From an uncultured Collinsella sp. (lineage in GTDB: Bacteria; Actinomycetota; Coriobacteriia; Coriobacteriales; Coriobacteriaceae), in the NCBI GenBank assembly GCA_958452935.1, contig CAUDVX010000043.1, forward strand, positions 1 through 14,545: a DNA stretch of 14,545 nucleotides, written 5' to 3'. This document shows positions 7,188 through 13,427 of the stretch, piece after piece; within the stretch, counting starts at the first letter, position 1; each line of letters begins with the position of its first letter. The position numbers were made by a program, and so were the translations under genes. The notes below the pieces were generated by a model, which did no database searches, had not been told where the DNA came from, and saw only the letters and a program-made list of their open reading frames with translations.

Positions 7188-7287
7188 GCGGGCCGCAAGT
7201 GTCCCAGGTTGCCGTGAAAGAGGAGCGACGCGTACTTCGGTACGCGAGCGACGGTTTGAACGGCAAGATGGGGTGCTTGCGGCCCGC
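7188..7287. repeat. 100-nt imperfect palindrome with UUCG-capped hairpin
   Basis: Nested paired segments run inwards almost without break: GCGGGCCGCAAG/CTTGCGGCCCGC (7188-7199 and 7276-7287, 12 bp), TCCCA/TGGGG (7202-7206 and 7269-7273), TTGCCGT/ACGGCAA (7209-7215 and 7260-7266), a purine-rich internal loop, and a central 7-bp hairpin CGCGTAC-TTCG-GTACGCG (7229-7246). Two-base symmetric internal loops separate the outer stems. There is no convincing ORF. It sits between a terminated + strand gene and the 3' end of the - strand ettA, so it may be part of the ettA 3' tail, a separate small RNA or a dispersed repeat. No known RNA family was recognised. Confidence 0.65.
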
Positions 7288-7300
7288 GCAGCGTCGAGCA

Positions 7301-7327
7301 GTTACGCGGTTTGGAAAATCGCGTAAC
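7301..7327 (-). terminator. Hairpin just downstream of ettA
   Basis: GTTACGCG/CGCGTAAC (7301-7308 and 7320-7327), extended by TTT/AAA inside the loop, begins three bases past the ettA stop. No T-run follows on the - strand, so it is either a weak terminator or a 3'-end protecting hairpin. Confidence 0.4.
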
Positions 7328-7330
7328 AAT

Positions 7331-9010
7331 CTAGTCACGCGTCAACTTGCGGTGGATACGATGCGGCTGGGCTGCGTCCTCGCCCAGGCGCTCGATACGG
7401 TTGGCCTGATAGGCCTCGAAGTTGCCCTCAAACCAATACCAGTTGCCCGGGTTCTCGTCGGTGCCCTCCCACGCCAGGATGTGCGTGGCGACGCGGTCCA
7501 GGAACATACGGTCGTGGCTAATGACCACCGAGCAGCCCGGGAACTCGAGCAGTGCCGCCTCGAGAGAGGACAGCGTCTCGACGTCGAGATCGTTCGTGGG
7601 CTCGTCGAGAAGCAGCAGGTTGCCGCCCTGCTTGAGCGTAAGCGCCAGGTTCAGACGGTTGCGCTCGCCACCGGAAAGTACGCCGGCGCGCTTCTGCTGG
7701 TCCTGGCCCTTAAAGCCAAAGCTCGCCACATAAGCGCGGCTCGGAACCTCGGTCTCGCCGACCATCATGTGGTCCAGGCCATCCGAGACGACCTCCCACA
7801 GGTTCTTGTCGGGGTCGATGCCGGAACGGTTCTGATCGACATAGGAGATCTTGACGGTCTCGCCCACCTCGAGCTCACCCGAAGTCAGCGGCTCCAGACC
7901 CACAATCGTCTTGAACAGCGTGGTCTTACCGACACCGTTGGGGCCGATGACGCCCACGATGCCGTTGCGCGGCAGGGTGAACGAAAGGTCATCAATGAGC
8001 ACGCGGCCATCGAACTCCTTGTGCAGGTGATGGGCCTCGAGCACCTTGTTGCCCAGACGCGGGCCCACAGGGATGCGGATGTCGGTCCAGTCGAGCTTCT
8101 GGCTTGCGCGGGCCTCGGCCTCCATCTCCTCGTAGCGAGCCAGACGGGCCTTGTTCTTGGCCTGACGAGCCTTGGGCGAGCTGCGCACCCACTCGAGCTC
8201 GGCCTCCATGCGCTTGGCGAGCTTGGCATCGCGGTTACCCTGAGCCTCGATACGGGCGGCCTTGGTCTCCAGATACGTGGAGTAGTTGCCCTTGTAGGGA
8301 TAGAGGTGACCGCGGTCGACCTCGCAGATCCACTCGGCAACGTTATCCAAGAAGTAGCGGTCGTGCGTGACGGCCAGCACGGCACCCTGGTAGTTATGCA
8401 GGAAGTGCTCGAGCCACAGGATCGACTCGGCGTCCAGGTGGTTCGTGGGCTCGTCGAGCAACAGCAGGTCGGGAGCCTCGAGCAGCAGCTTGCACAGGGC
8501 CACGCGACGGCGCTCGCCGCCGGAAAGCACGTTGACCGGCATGTCGGAATCGGGCAGCTGCAGGGCGTCCATGGCCTGACCGAGCTTGGAATCGATATCC
8601 CAGCCGTCGGCGGCGTCGATCTCGTCCTGGAGCTTGCCCATCTCGGCCATGAGGGCATCCATGTCGCAGTCCGGGTCGCACATCTCCTCGCCGATTATGT
8701 TGAAGCGATCGACCTTGGCGATCATGTCGCCAAATGCCATGCGCACGTTCTCGATGACGGTCTTGTCGTCGTCGAGCGGCGGCTCCTGCTGCAGGATGCC
8801 CACGGTGTAGCCGGGGGTGAGCTTGGCATCACCGTTGGAGACCTCCTCGATGCCGGCCATAATCTTGAGCAGGGTCGACTTGCCCATGCCGTTGGGGCCC
8901 ACAACGCCGATCTTGGCACCGGGGTAGAAGCTCAGGGTCACGTCGTCAAGGATTACCTTGTCGCCATGGGCCTTGCGAGCCTGATACATCTGGTAGATAA
9001 ACTCCGCCAT
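7331..9010 (-). CDS. ettA: Energy-dependent translational throttle protein EttA
   Basis: A 559-residue ABC-F protein with two ATPase domains and no membrane segments. EttA binds the ribosomal E site and gates the first elongation steps according to the ATP/ADP ratio. Domain 1 has Walker A GPNGMGKST (38-46), signature LSGGE (162-166) and Walker B LLLLDEPTNHLD with catalytic E187. Domain 2 has GPNGVGKTT (356-364), LSGGE (445-449) and LLLLDEPTNDLD with E470. The insertion in domain 1 (about 95-145) corresponds to the EttA arm, and the charged linker (about 240-320, Arg/Lys/Glu rich, SPKARQAKNKARLARYEEM) to the P-site tRNA interaction motif. The opening MAEFIYQM...KAHGDKVILDDVTLSFYPGAKIGVVGPNG is characteristic. 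Length matches E. coli EttA (555). AAAGGAT lies upstream of the ATG. Monocistronic. Confidence 0.93.
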   Translation of the reverse strand: MAEFIYQMYQARKAHGDKVILDDVTLSFYPGAKIGVVGPNGMGKSTLLKIMAGIEEVSNGDAKLTPGYTVGILQQEPPLDDDKTVIENVRMAFGDMIAKVDRFNIIGEEMCDPDCDMDALMAEMGKLQDEIDAADGWDIDSKLGQAMDALQLPDSDMPVNVLSGGERRRVALCKLLLEAPDLLLLDEPTNHLDAESILWLEHFLHNYQGAVLAVTHDRYFLDNVAEWICEVDRGHLYPYKGNYSTYLETKAARIEAQGNRDAKLAKRMEAELEWVRSSPKARQAKNKARLARYEEMEAEARASQKLDWTDIRIPVGPRLGNKVLEAHHLHKEFDGRVLIDDLSFTLPRNGIVGVIGPNGVGKTTLFKTIVGLEPLTSGELEVGETVKISYVDQNRSGIDPDKNLWEVVSDGLDHMMVGETEVPSRAYVASFGFKGQDQQKRAGVLSGGERNRLNLALTLKQGGNLLLLDEPTNDLDVETLSSLEAALLEFPGCSVVISHDRMFLDRVATHILAWEGTDENPGNWYWFEGNFEAYQANRIERLGEDAAQPHRIHRKLTRD

Positions 9011-9101
9011 TTGCCTGTTTTATCCTTTCTACCTGCTGTTTCCCTATTCTTGTTTCGCTTTAGTGCAAACGAAATAAGGAAATCAGCTCTGAAACGTAAC
9101 G

Positions 9102-9121
9102 AAAAAGGGGCATGGTTGCCC
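9102..9121 (-). terminator. Terminator of the sdpR-sdpI operon
   Basis: On the - strand GGGCA/TGCCC (loop ACCA, arms at 9117-9121 and 9108-9112) is followed by CTTTTT (9102-9107), 74 bases past the sdpI stop. A short stem with a good T-run. The rest of 9011-9194 holds the ettA leader; no strong promoter was found by eye. Confidence 0.55.
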
Positions 9122-9194
9122 ACACCCCCTAATACTACCTGGGAAAAGTCCCCCGGAACATACTATGAACTGCGTACGCTAGTTTTCCGCAACC

Positions 9195-9899
9195 TTAGCG
9201 AACGGCCCGCTGCGATTTGCGCCACAGCAGATACGAGTAGACGTCGACGGCTCCGACCGAACCAAACGCCAGAACCGCAATCACCGCGGCGACGACTTCA
9301 CTCGAAAGCACGCTGCCTGTCACGCCCATCACAATCAGGCCAATACCCAGTACCATAAAGCAGGCGCCGCCAAAACGCTGCGTACGGCGCCAGTTCTCGG
9401 GATCGGCAAGCGCCCAAGGTGTCTTGATACCGAGCGTATAGTTCTGCTTCACACGCGGCAAATAGTTGCCTACGCCGATGAACAGCAAACCGACAACACC
9501 GGAAATCAGCACGTTAACCGAACCGACCGCCGGCACCACGCCCCAGACCGTAAGCTCTCCCAGCCAGCTTATGGCGCACATGAACAAGGTGAAGGCGATT
9601 ACGAAGCCCTGGTAGAACTTGCCCGAGGTTCGATATGCCTCACCTTTGGGGTCGATGCGCGGCACCACGCAGAACATTGCGAGAAGCGCCAGAGGCAGCA
9701 CGCCGAGCACGGAGGCCATCCAGCTAGGACCCCAACCGTCGACGGCGCCGTTCGCGCCCCAATGCGTGGGAATCTGCGCAGACAAGCTCGGCATCACCAT
9801 GAGGTGCGCTACGACATTGGCGACGCACAGAGCGACCAGCGCAATCCACACGCGCGACGATACCCCCGTGGGGTGAATGCCCTTGTTTTCGTTATTCAT
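9195..9899 (-). CDS. sdpI: SdpI-family membrane protein (DUF1648 plus SdpI region)
   Basis: A 234-residue polytopic membrane protein with about six hydrophobic segments (roughly 17-36, 60-79, 97-113, 128-146, 178-197, 199-222). The motif IPTHWGANGAVDGWG (43-57) is the DUF1648 signature. The NYLPRVKQNYTLGIKTPWALADPENWRRTQRFGG stretch (about 145-178) is typical of the SdpI/YhfL family. In Bacillus subtilis SdpI gives immunity to the SdpC cannibalism toxin and also sequesters the repressor SdpR at the membrane. Here it follows an ArsR-type gene with an 8-bp overlap, the same order as B. subtilis sdpRI, which supports translational coupling. No sdpABC toxin genes lie in the window. The start at 9899 has AAGGTGATAAGG directly upstream. 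Immunity function is inferred from family and layout. Confidence 0.85.
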   Translation of the reverse strand: MNNENKGIHPTGVSSRVWIALVALCVANVVAHLMVMPSLSAQIPTHWGANGAVDGWGPSWMASVLGVLPLALLAMFCVVPRIDPKGEAYRTSGKFYQGFVIAFTLFMCAISWLGELTVWGVVPAVGSVNVLISGVVGLLFIGVGNYLPRVKQNYTLGIKTPWALADPENWRRTQRFGGACFMVLGIGLIVMGVTGSVLSSEVVAAVIAVLAFGSVGAVDVYSYLLWRKSQRAVR

Positions 9900-10170
9900 C
9901 CTTATCACCTTCCGTGTTTGTAAGGCCCATAAACCAACCAATCAAGTCCTGCATGACGGTGGTGTTTAAGCTGTAAACGATGTTTTGGCCATGACGTTCG
10001 TCGGTTACCAACCCGGCGTTTTTGAGCGTCGCCAAGTGATGGCTCAACGACGGCTTGCTGATGTCAAAATGCTCGGCAAGCTCCCCGGCCGTGCGATTGC
10101 CCTCGCGCAGTAGTTCCAAAATGTGACGCCGTGTAGGATCGGCCAGCGCCTTAAAACCCTCTCCCGGCAT
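9892..10170 (-). CDS. sdpR: ArsR/SdpR-type winged-helix repressor
   Basis: A 92-residue protein, close to the size of B. subtilis SdpR, made of a single winged-helix domain. FKALADPTRRHILELLREG (6-24) and the recognition segment ISKPSLSHHLATLKNAGLV (37-55) are classic ArsR features, followed by a wing (DERHGQNIVYSLN). No metal-binding ELCVCDL motif is present, which fits the SdpR/autorepressor subgroup rather than a metal sensor. The start at 10170 is chosen for the AGGAGG five bases upstream; the longer reading from 10206 lacks one. It overlaps sdpI by 8 bp and is preceded by a promoter covered by a TTAGA-N6-TCTAA dyad, so autorepression of the pair is likely. Paralogues in this subgroup are common, so the symbol is by analogy. 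Confidence 0.85.
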   Translation of the reverse strand: MPGEGFKALADPTRRHILELLREGNRTAGELAEHFDISKPSLSHHLATLKNAGLVTDERHGQNIVYSLNTTVMQDLIGWFMGLTNTEGDKDE

Positions 10171-10204
10171 AAGACCTCCTCTCATTATTTCGTTCGACGC
10201 GTAC

Positions 10205-10242
10205 ACTATACTCGATATTTAGATGTTTGTCTAACTATCTAA
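10205..10242 (-). promoter_or_regulatory. sdpR-sdpI promoter with overlapping operator
   Basis: On the - strand TTAGAC (10229-10234) and TATAGT (10205-10210) are separated by 18 bp. The dyad TTAGA-TGTTTG-TCTAA (10219-10234) covers the -35 and half the spacer, and a third TCTAA half-site follows at 10238-10242. A 5-6-5 dyad across the promoter is the usual layout for ArsR-family autorepression. Confidence 0.6.
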
Positions 10243-10279
10243 TACAGGAACATCTATAGAACATTCGTTCGTATTTAGC

Positions 10280-10285
10280 TACAAT
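10280..10285 (+). promoter_or_regulatory. Candidate -10 of the small toxin-like transcript
   Basis: TACAAT matches the -10 consensus in five of six positions. It predicts a start near 10291-10293, exactly where the 5' arm of the long-range pairing begins. The -35 is poor (TAGAAC at 10257-10262, 17-bp spacer). Confidence 0.45.
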
Positions 10286-10336
10286 GAAAGTTGAAGCAGA
10301 TGGGCCAGCTCCCTCTATCCGAGAAGGAGATGGACT

Positions 10337-10423
10337 ATGAGTATTGACGATGTCCTGACGTTGTTGTTGCTTGTAATCGCGGCCGTGGAGCTCGGCATCC
10401 ACATTGGAGGTCGAATGAAATAG
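10337..10423 (+). CDS. 28-residue hydrophobic peptide, probable type I toxin (holin-like/Fst-like)
   Basis: The ORF opens MSIDDVLTLLLLVIAAVE and ends GGRMK. It has an acidic N-terminus, one hydrophobic segment (about 6-23) and a basic C-terminal tail, the plan of Fst/TxpA and the putative holin-like toxins of Firmicutes, though a little short. The start has a perfect AAGGAGA seven bases upstream. The stop is followed at once by a CCGCCCCCGCG/GGCGG-type region, as in Firmicutes type I loci where the toxin end overlaps the antisense terminator. mRNA end pairing and a convergent promoter support the call. The likely action is membrane insertion and loss of potential when antisense RNA falls. A non-toxic small membrane peptide cannot be excluded. 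Confidence 0.6.
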   Translation: MSIDDVLTLLLLVIAAVELGIHIGGRMK

Positions 10424-10509
10424 CCGCCCCCGCGTAATGCGAAGACGGCCACTTCTCACGCTACAAACGTGTTTGGGAGTTGGCCAACCCGCTGCAACGG
10501 GTGCCATCT
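10420..10509 (-). ncRNA. Predicted antisense RNA opposite the toxin-like mRNA 3' end
   Basis: A - strand transcript from the promoter at 10516-10544 would start near 10509 and cross the 3' region of the small-ORF mRNA, including the 10487-10502 hairpin. A plausible end is the GCCG/CGGC stem (about 10449 to 10424, with an inner CGC/GCG), followed by TATTTC at the toxin stop codon. The predicted length is about 90 nt, in the range of known type I antitoxin RNAs. Both ends are estimates from sequence. Confidence 0.5.
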
Positions 10510-10515
10510 GCTTCA

Positions 10516-10544
10516 ATCTTATGCGAATCCCAATCCCATTTCAA
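10516..10544 (-). promoter_or_regulatory. Convergent sigma-70 promoter for the antisense RNA
   Basis: On the - strand TTGAAA (10539-10544) and TAAGAT (10516-10521) are separated by exactly 17 bp, the best promoter match in this part of the window. It points into the 3' end of the small-ORF transcript and there is no protein-coding gene on that strand for it to serve before sdpR. Confidence 0.6.
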
Positions 10545-10581
10545 CAAGCTCCAAGGGCTCAAATGGAATCGCAATAATACC

Positions 10582-10587
10582 TATAAT
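10582..10587 (+). promoter_or_regulatory. Candidate -10 of the tcdA-tatD promoter
   Basis: A perfect TATAAT lies 44 bases before the tcdA start codon, predicting a leader of about 37 nt that includes GGAGG. The -35 region is poor (CTCAAA/TCAAAT). No other promoter-like signal was seen between the small ORF and tcdA. Confidence 0.45.
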
Positions 10588-10630
10588 GGCGATAGCTAAA
10601 ACACGACCGACTCCCCATCGGAGGATATCT

Positions 10631-11428
10631 ATGACCGAAACCGCAGCCGCAGCCCCCATCGAGACACGCGACACCAAGCTCGAGATCATCATGGGCCGCG
10701 AGGCACTCGATAAGCTCGCCGATGCTACGGTGCTGGTGCTCGGCTGCGGGGGCGTGGGCTCCAACTGCTGCGAGGCACTCGCCCGCGGCGGCATCGGACA
10801 TTTCGTAATTCTGGATAAGGACGTCATCGCGCCCAGCAATATCAACCGTCAGGCCATCGCCTTTCACAGTACCGTCGGCAAGCGCAAGATTGACGTCATG
10901 GAGGCTATGATTCACGACATCAACCCTGCCGCTACCGTCATCAAGCGAACTGAATACCTGTTGAGCGATAACATCGACGAGTTCTTTGCGAGCGTTTTGG
11001 AGCAGACGGACGGCAAGCTCGACTACGTCGTCGACGCCATCGACACCATCTCGGCCAAGCTCACCATTGCCAAATATGCTCAGGACCACGACATTCGTTT
11101 GGTTAGTTCCATGGGCGGGGCCAACAAGCTCCATCCCGAGTGCCTCCGCTTTGCCGACATTTTCGATACGGTACGTGACCCCATGAGCCGCATTATGCGC
11201 AAAGAATGTAAGAAGCGCGGAATCAAGAGCCTGCACGTGCTGTTTAGCTGCGAGGAATCGGTTAAGACCCAGCCCCGCGACCCGTCCAACATCCACGAGC
11301 GTACCGAGTTGGGTACCGCCAGCTTTATGCCGCCCATCATGGGTCAAATGATTGCCGGCGAGGTTATCCGCCAGATCAGTGGTCGCGGCACTGAGCGCGT
11401 GCGCCCCGATGGCCAGCGCCTGGACTAG
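10631..11428 (+). CDS. tcdA: tRNA threonylcarbamoyladenosine dehydratase (TcdA/YgdL)
   Basis: A 265-residue E1-like (ThiF superfamily) protein, close to the 268 residues of E. coli TcdA. TcdA uses ATP to dehydrate t6A at position 37 of ANN-decoding tRNAs to the cyclic form ct6A. The adenylate-binding loop GCGGVGSN is at 38-45, D62 ends the second strand (ILDKD), NINRQ (70-74) carries the conserved Arg, and VDAIDTISAK (134-143) has the conserved Asp. The C-terminal SFMPPIMGQMIAGEVIRQI is typical. These features and the lack of a ubiquitin-like partner nearby favour TcdA over ThiF or MoeB. The ATG at 10631 has GGAGG seven bases upstream; a longer frame back to 10469 would run through the antisense promoter and has no ribosome site. 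tatD starts 14 bases after its stop. Confidence 0.9.
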   Translation: MTETAAAAPIETRDTKLEIIMGREALDKLADATVLVLGCGGVGSNCCEALARGGIGHFVILDKDVIAPSNINRQAIAFHSTVGKRKIDVMEAMIHDINPAATVIKRTEYLLSDNIDEFFASVLEQTDGKLDYVVDAIDTISAKLTIAKYAQDHDIRLVSSMGGANKLHPECLRFADIFDTVRDPMSRIMRKECKKRGIKSLHVLFSCEESVKTQPRDPSNIHERTELGTASFMPPIMGQMIAGEVIRQISGRGTERVRPDGQRLD

Positions 11429-11442
11429 CAGGATGCCCTGCG

Positions 11443-12225
11443 ATGGAACCGCGATTCTTTGACACGCATTGTCACCTTGATTTGACGCTCAGCCCCGATG
11501 CTGCAGCCAGTGAGTCGGCGGCGTTGGGTCTGGGGCTCTTTGACTGCGGGGTCGACCCACGCGACTTTTCGGCCGCAAACGAGCGCGCTCGTCGCCATCC
11601 GGGCATCATCGCCGGCATTGGGCTCCACCCCTGGTGGCTCGCCGACGGCCGCTGCGGTCCTGCCGAAGTCAATCTGCTTTGCGAAGCTGCTGCCCAAGAG
11701 CGCTACATCGGCGAGGTGGGACTCGACTTTTCCGCGCGCTTCGCCGGAAGCGAACCGCTACAAATACAGGCACTTATCCGGCTCTGCGATGCGCTCGTGC
11801 AGCATCCTCTTACCGGGCGCGTGATATCAATTCACGCCGTTCGTTCAGCAGGAGCCGTACTGGACGTCCTCGAATCGAATGGACTACTCGCCCCAAACCC
11901 CGACTCCCCCGCTATCATCTTCCACTGGTTTAGCGGTACTTCGGACGAACTCGTCCGCACGCGTAATGCGGGCTGCTATTTTTCCGTCAACGAACGCATG
12001 CTCGCGTCCAAACGAGGACGCGAATACGCACGACAGATTCCACTCGACCGTTTACTGCTCGAGACCGATGCGCCGGCCGAGCCAAACACAGAAACAAACG
12101 CACAGTCGCTCATCAGATCGCTCGCATGGACCTCAGAACGCATCGCCTCACTCAAAAACTGTGACGCAAAGCATATTGAGTCAGCAGTTTTAGCAAATGC
12201 ACGCTCTGTTTTTAGCCTTCGCTGA
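11443..12225 (+). CDS. tatD: TatD-family metal-dependent hydrolase (DNase)
   Basis: A 260-residue TIM-barrel amidohydrolase of the TatD family, metal-dependent nucleases acting on DNA 3' ends. Metal ligands are in place: DTHCHLD (D7, H9, H11), GLHPWW (H62), GEVGLDF (E91), SIHAVRS (H131), FHWFSG (H161) and LLLETDAP (E207, D209). Length is normal. The start at 11443 has only a weak AGGAT eight bases upstream, and the 14-bp gap to tcdA suggests coupling within one operon. Several TatD paralogues (TatD, YcfH, YjjV) exist in most genomes; which one this is, and whether DNA is its true substrate, cannot be read from the sequence. The inverted-repeat element begins 6 bases after the stop. Confidence 0.85.
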   Translation: MEPRFFDTHCHLDLTLSPDAAASESAALGLGLFDCGVDPRDFSAANERARRHPGIIAGIGLHPWWLADGRCGPAEVNLLCEAAAQERYIGEVGLDFSARFAGSEPLQIQALIRLCDALVQHPLTGRVISIHAVRSAGAVLDVLESNGLLAPNPDSPAIIFHWFSGTSDELVRTRNAGCYFSVNERMLASKRGREYARQIPLDRLLLETDAPAEPNTETNAQSLIRSLAWTSERIASLKNCDAKHIESAVLANARSVFSLR

Positions 12226-12230
12226 CCCCT

Positions 12231-12459
12231 GTGGTCAAAAAACGTCAAATATGAGTACTGCTAGCGAAATGGATACATTACTTTGAGCTTTCCGGCCACC
12301 AGATTAATCTACGATTGTCCATTAACTAACACTTTCACAGTCACTCATCCTGCACTTTCGCAATCTTAAACCCCTCCAAACGCTCAAATCACGTCTGAAG
12401 GGGTCGATTTTGCTGCGACTAAATTAGTCACAGTACTCATATTTGGCTTTTTTGACCAC
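12231..12459. mobile_element. 229-bp element with 29/30-bp terminal inverted repeats (MITE-like)
   Basis: The left end (12231-12260, begins GTGGTCAAAAAAC, ends ATGAGTACTG) is the reverse complement of the right end (12431-12459, begins CAGTACTCAT, ends TTTTTTGACCAC) apart from a one-base gap and one substitution. The interior has no ORF of useful size. It holds palindromes AGATTAATCT (12301-12310) and GACTAAATTAGTC (12417-12429) and a hairpin (12370-12404). It is more AT-rich than the flanking genes. No obvious target-site duplication is seen. It fills the gap between convergent tatD and the kinase gene, so a large bidirectional terminator is the alternative. Confidence 0.6.
12370..12410. terminator. 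Terminator-like hairpin inside the inverted-repeat element
   Basis: ACCCCT-C-CAAACG (12370-12382) pairs with CGTCTG-A-AGGGGT (12392-12404) with two mismatches. On the + strand CGATTTT follows; on the - strand TTTAAG follows. It sits between convergent genes and could end both transcripts. Confidence 0.45.
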
Positions 12460-12503
12460 CGAGTCACGGGAAGGCACCAATACAGCTCCCCGGGACTGCT
12501 CAC

Positions 12504-13367
12504 CTATTCGGAAATCGGCGCTCCATGGCCCCAAGAGCCTTCCATGCCGCATACGGTCGAAGCAAACCCCGCCGCAAAGTCGAGTGCGCGCTCGATGGCC
12601 TCGGCACCATCCTCGCCACGCTTGGCGGAATCGAGATAGCACATCAGAAACGAAGTCAGGAACGAGTCACCCGCACCCATGGTGTCCTTCATGTCTGTCA
12701 CGGGCTTGGCATGCTGCCGATAGTAACGCTCGCCGTCATAGGCAATGCAGCCCTCAGCGCCAGCCGTTGCGGACACAAAACATGGGCCCAAGCCCTTCAC
12801 CCAGGCAAGACGCTCGCGAATCTCATCCTCGCTCGCAGCGTCTGCCGCGCTAAAGAACGCGAAGTCAACGTAGGGAGCAATCTGCTCGTAGTACGCGTCG
12901 GTCGAATCATCCGAGAAGTCAAACGAAACGGTAATACCCGCTGCCTTCAGCTTAGGCAGCTCACGCTCGGTAAAGCAGTAGTTGCCCGAATGGACCACAT
13001 CAAACTGTTTCATATACGCCAGATCAAAACGATCGAGCACATAGCGCGCATCACCACGGATGCCGCCCTCGTTGGAACCAAGGAAGACACGGTCGCCATC
13101 GACCACAGTAACGCGTGCCGCACCGTTCTCGCCGATGAGCTGCTTGCATTTGGCTAGTTCAACGTCCTCATCCTCAAGACTCGCAATCACATGCTCGGCA
13201 GCAGCGTCATTACCAAAGATGCCCATATACGCGGAGCGCACGGCGCCGCACTTCTTGGCATACACGGCAAAGTTCACCGCATTGCCACCCGGATACATTG
13301 TGTTGATATGCTCGTAGCGGTCGACGACGTTGTCGCCAAACCCAAGAGCGTTAACGTTGAATGTCAT
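12504..13367 (-). CDS. PfkB-family sugar kinase, fructoselysine 6-kinase-like
   Basis: A 287-residue ribokinase/PfkB-type kinase. The N-terminal GGNAVN (27-32) is the family substrate signature. The C-terminal DTMGAGDSF (228-236) forms the anion hole with catalytic base D234. Segments such as GDNVVDRY, PGGNAVNFAVY, FDVVHSGNY, VSFDFSD and VDFAFFSA follow E. coli FrlD closely. FrlD phosphorylates fructoselysine, an Amadori product, at the 6-position, which FrlB then deglycates. No frlB-like gene is in the window, so the exact fructosamine or other sugar substrate is open. The protein is about 25 residues longer than E. coli FrlD. GAAAGGGA precedes the ATG. It lies 60 bp after the HAD gene on the same strand, with a small hairpin (CTCGT/ACGAG) just before the ribosome site, and they may be co-transcribed. 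Confidence 0.8.
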   Translation of the reverse strand: MTFNVNALGFGDNVVDRYEHINTMYPGGNAVNFAVYAKKCGAVRSAYMGIFGNDAAAEHVIASLEDEDVELAKCKQLIGENGAARVTVVDGDRVFLGSNEGGIRGDARYVLDRFDLAYMKQFDVVHSGNYCFTERELPKLKAAGITVSFDFSDDSTDAYYEQIAPYVDFAFFSAADAASEDEIRERLAWVKGLGPCFVSATAGAEGCIAYDGERYYRQHAKPVTDMKDTMGAGDSFLTSFLMCYLDSAKRGEDGAEAIERALDFAAGFASTVCGMEGSWGHGAPISE

Positions 13368-13427
13368 AGCGCCGTCCCTTTCTCGTCCTAACGAGATCGC
13401 CGTAATGGCCGCCGTGCCGCCCTGCCC

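Larger units (their letters stand above)
10291..10516 (+). repeat. 5'/3' complementary arms enclosing the small ORF
   Basis: TTGAAGCAGATGG (10291-10303) is exactly complementary to CCATCTGCTTCAA (10504-10516). The next bases GGCCAGCTCCC (10303-10313) pair with GGGAGTTGGCC (10475-10485) through one G-U. Together about 23 bases at the predicted mRNA 5' end pair with a split 3' arm, and the hairpin ACCCG-CTGCAA-CGGGT (10487-10502) bulges out between the halves. Long 5'-3' pairing of this kind is a hallmark of type I toxin mRNAs. A small inverted-repeat mobile element is the alternative. Confidence 0.7.

Noticed and set aside
7188..7287. Palindromic element as an IscB/TnpB guide RNA or a tRNA-like structure
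   Set aside because: It is too short and too symmetric for an omega RNA, there is no IscB or TnpB gene nearby, and there is no cloverleaf or CCA end.
7199..9358. 719-residue open frame on the + strand opposite ettA
   Set aside because: Starts inside the palindromic element, runs antisense through ettA and into sdpI, and shows no protein family features.
10519..10600. Hydrophobic C-terminal stretch (IAIIGIIAIPFEPLELVEMGLGFA) read on the - strand, considered as a second small toxin
   Set aside because: No in-frame ATG or GTG with a ribosome site lies close upstream; the stretch is only the end of a longer shadow frame over tcdA.
10469..10630. Upstream extension of tcdA
   Set aside because: The extension crosses the predicted antisense promoter and the tcdA -10 box, while the ATG at 10631 has GGAGG and matches the known length of TcdA.
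12251..12286. Short ATG frames starting in the ATGAGTACTG of both terminal repeats of the 12231-12459 element
   Set aside because: They encode only 11 and 18 residues, lack ribosome binding sites and share no sequence after the repeat.
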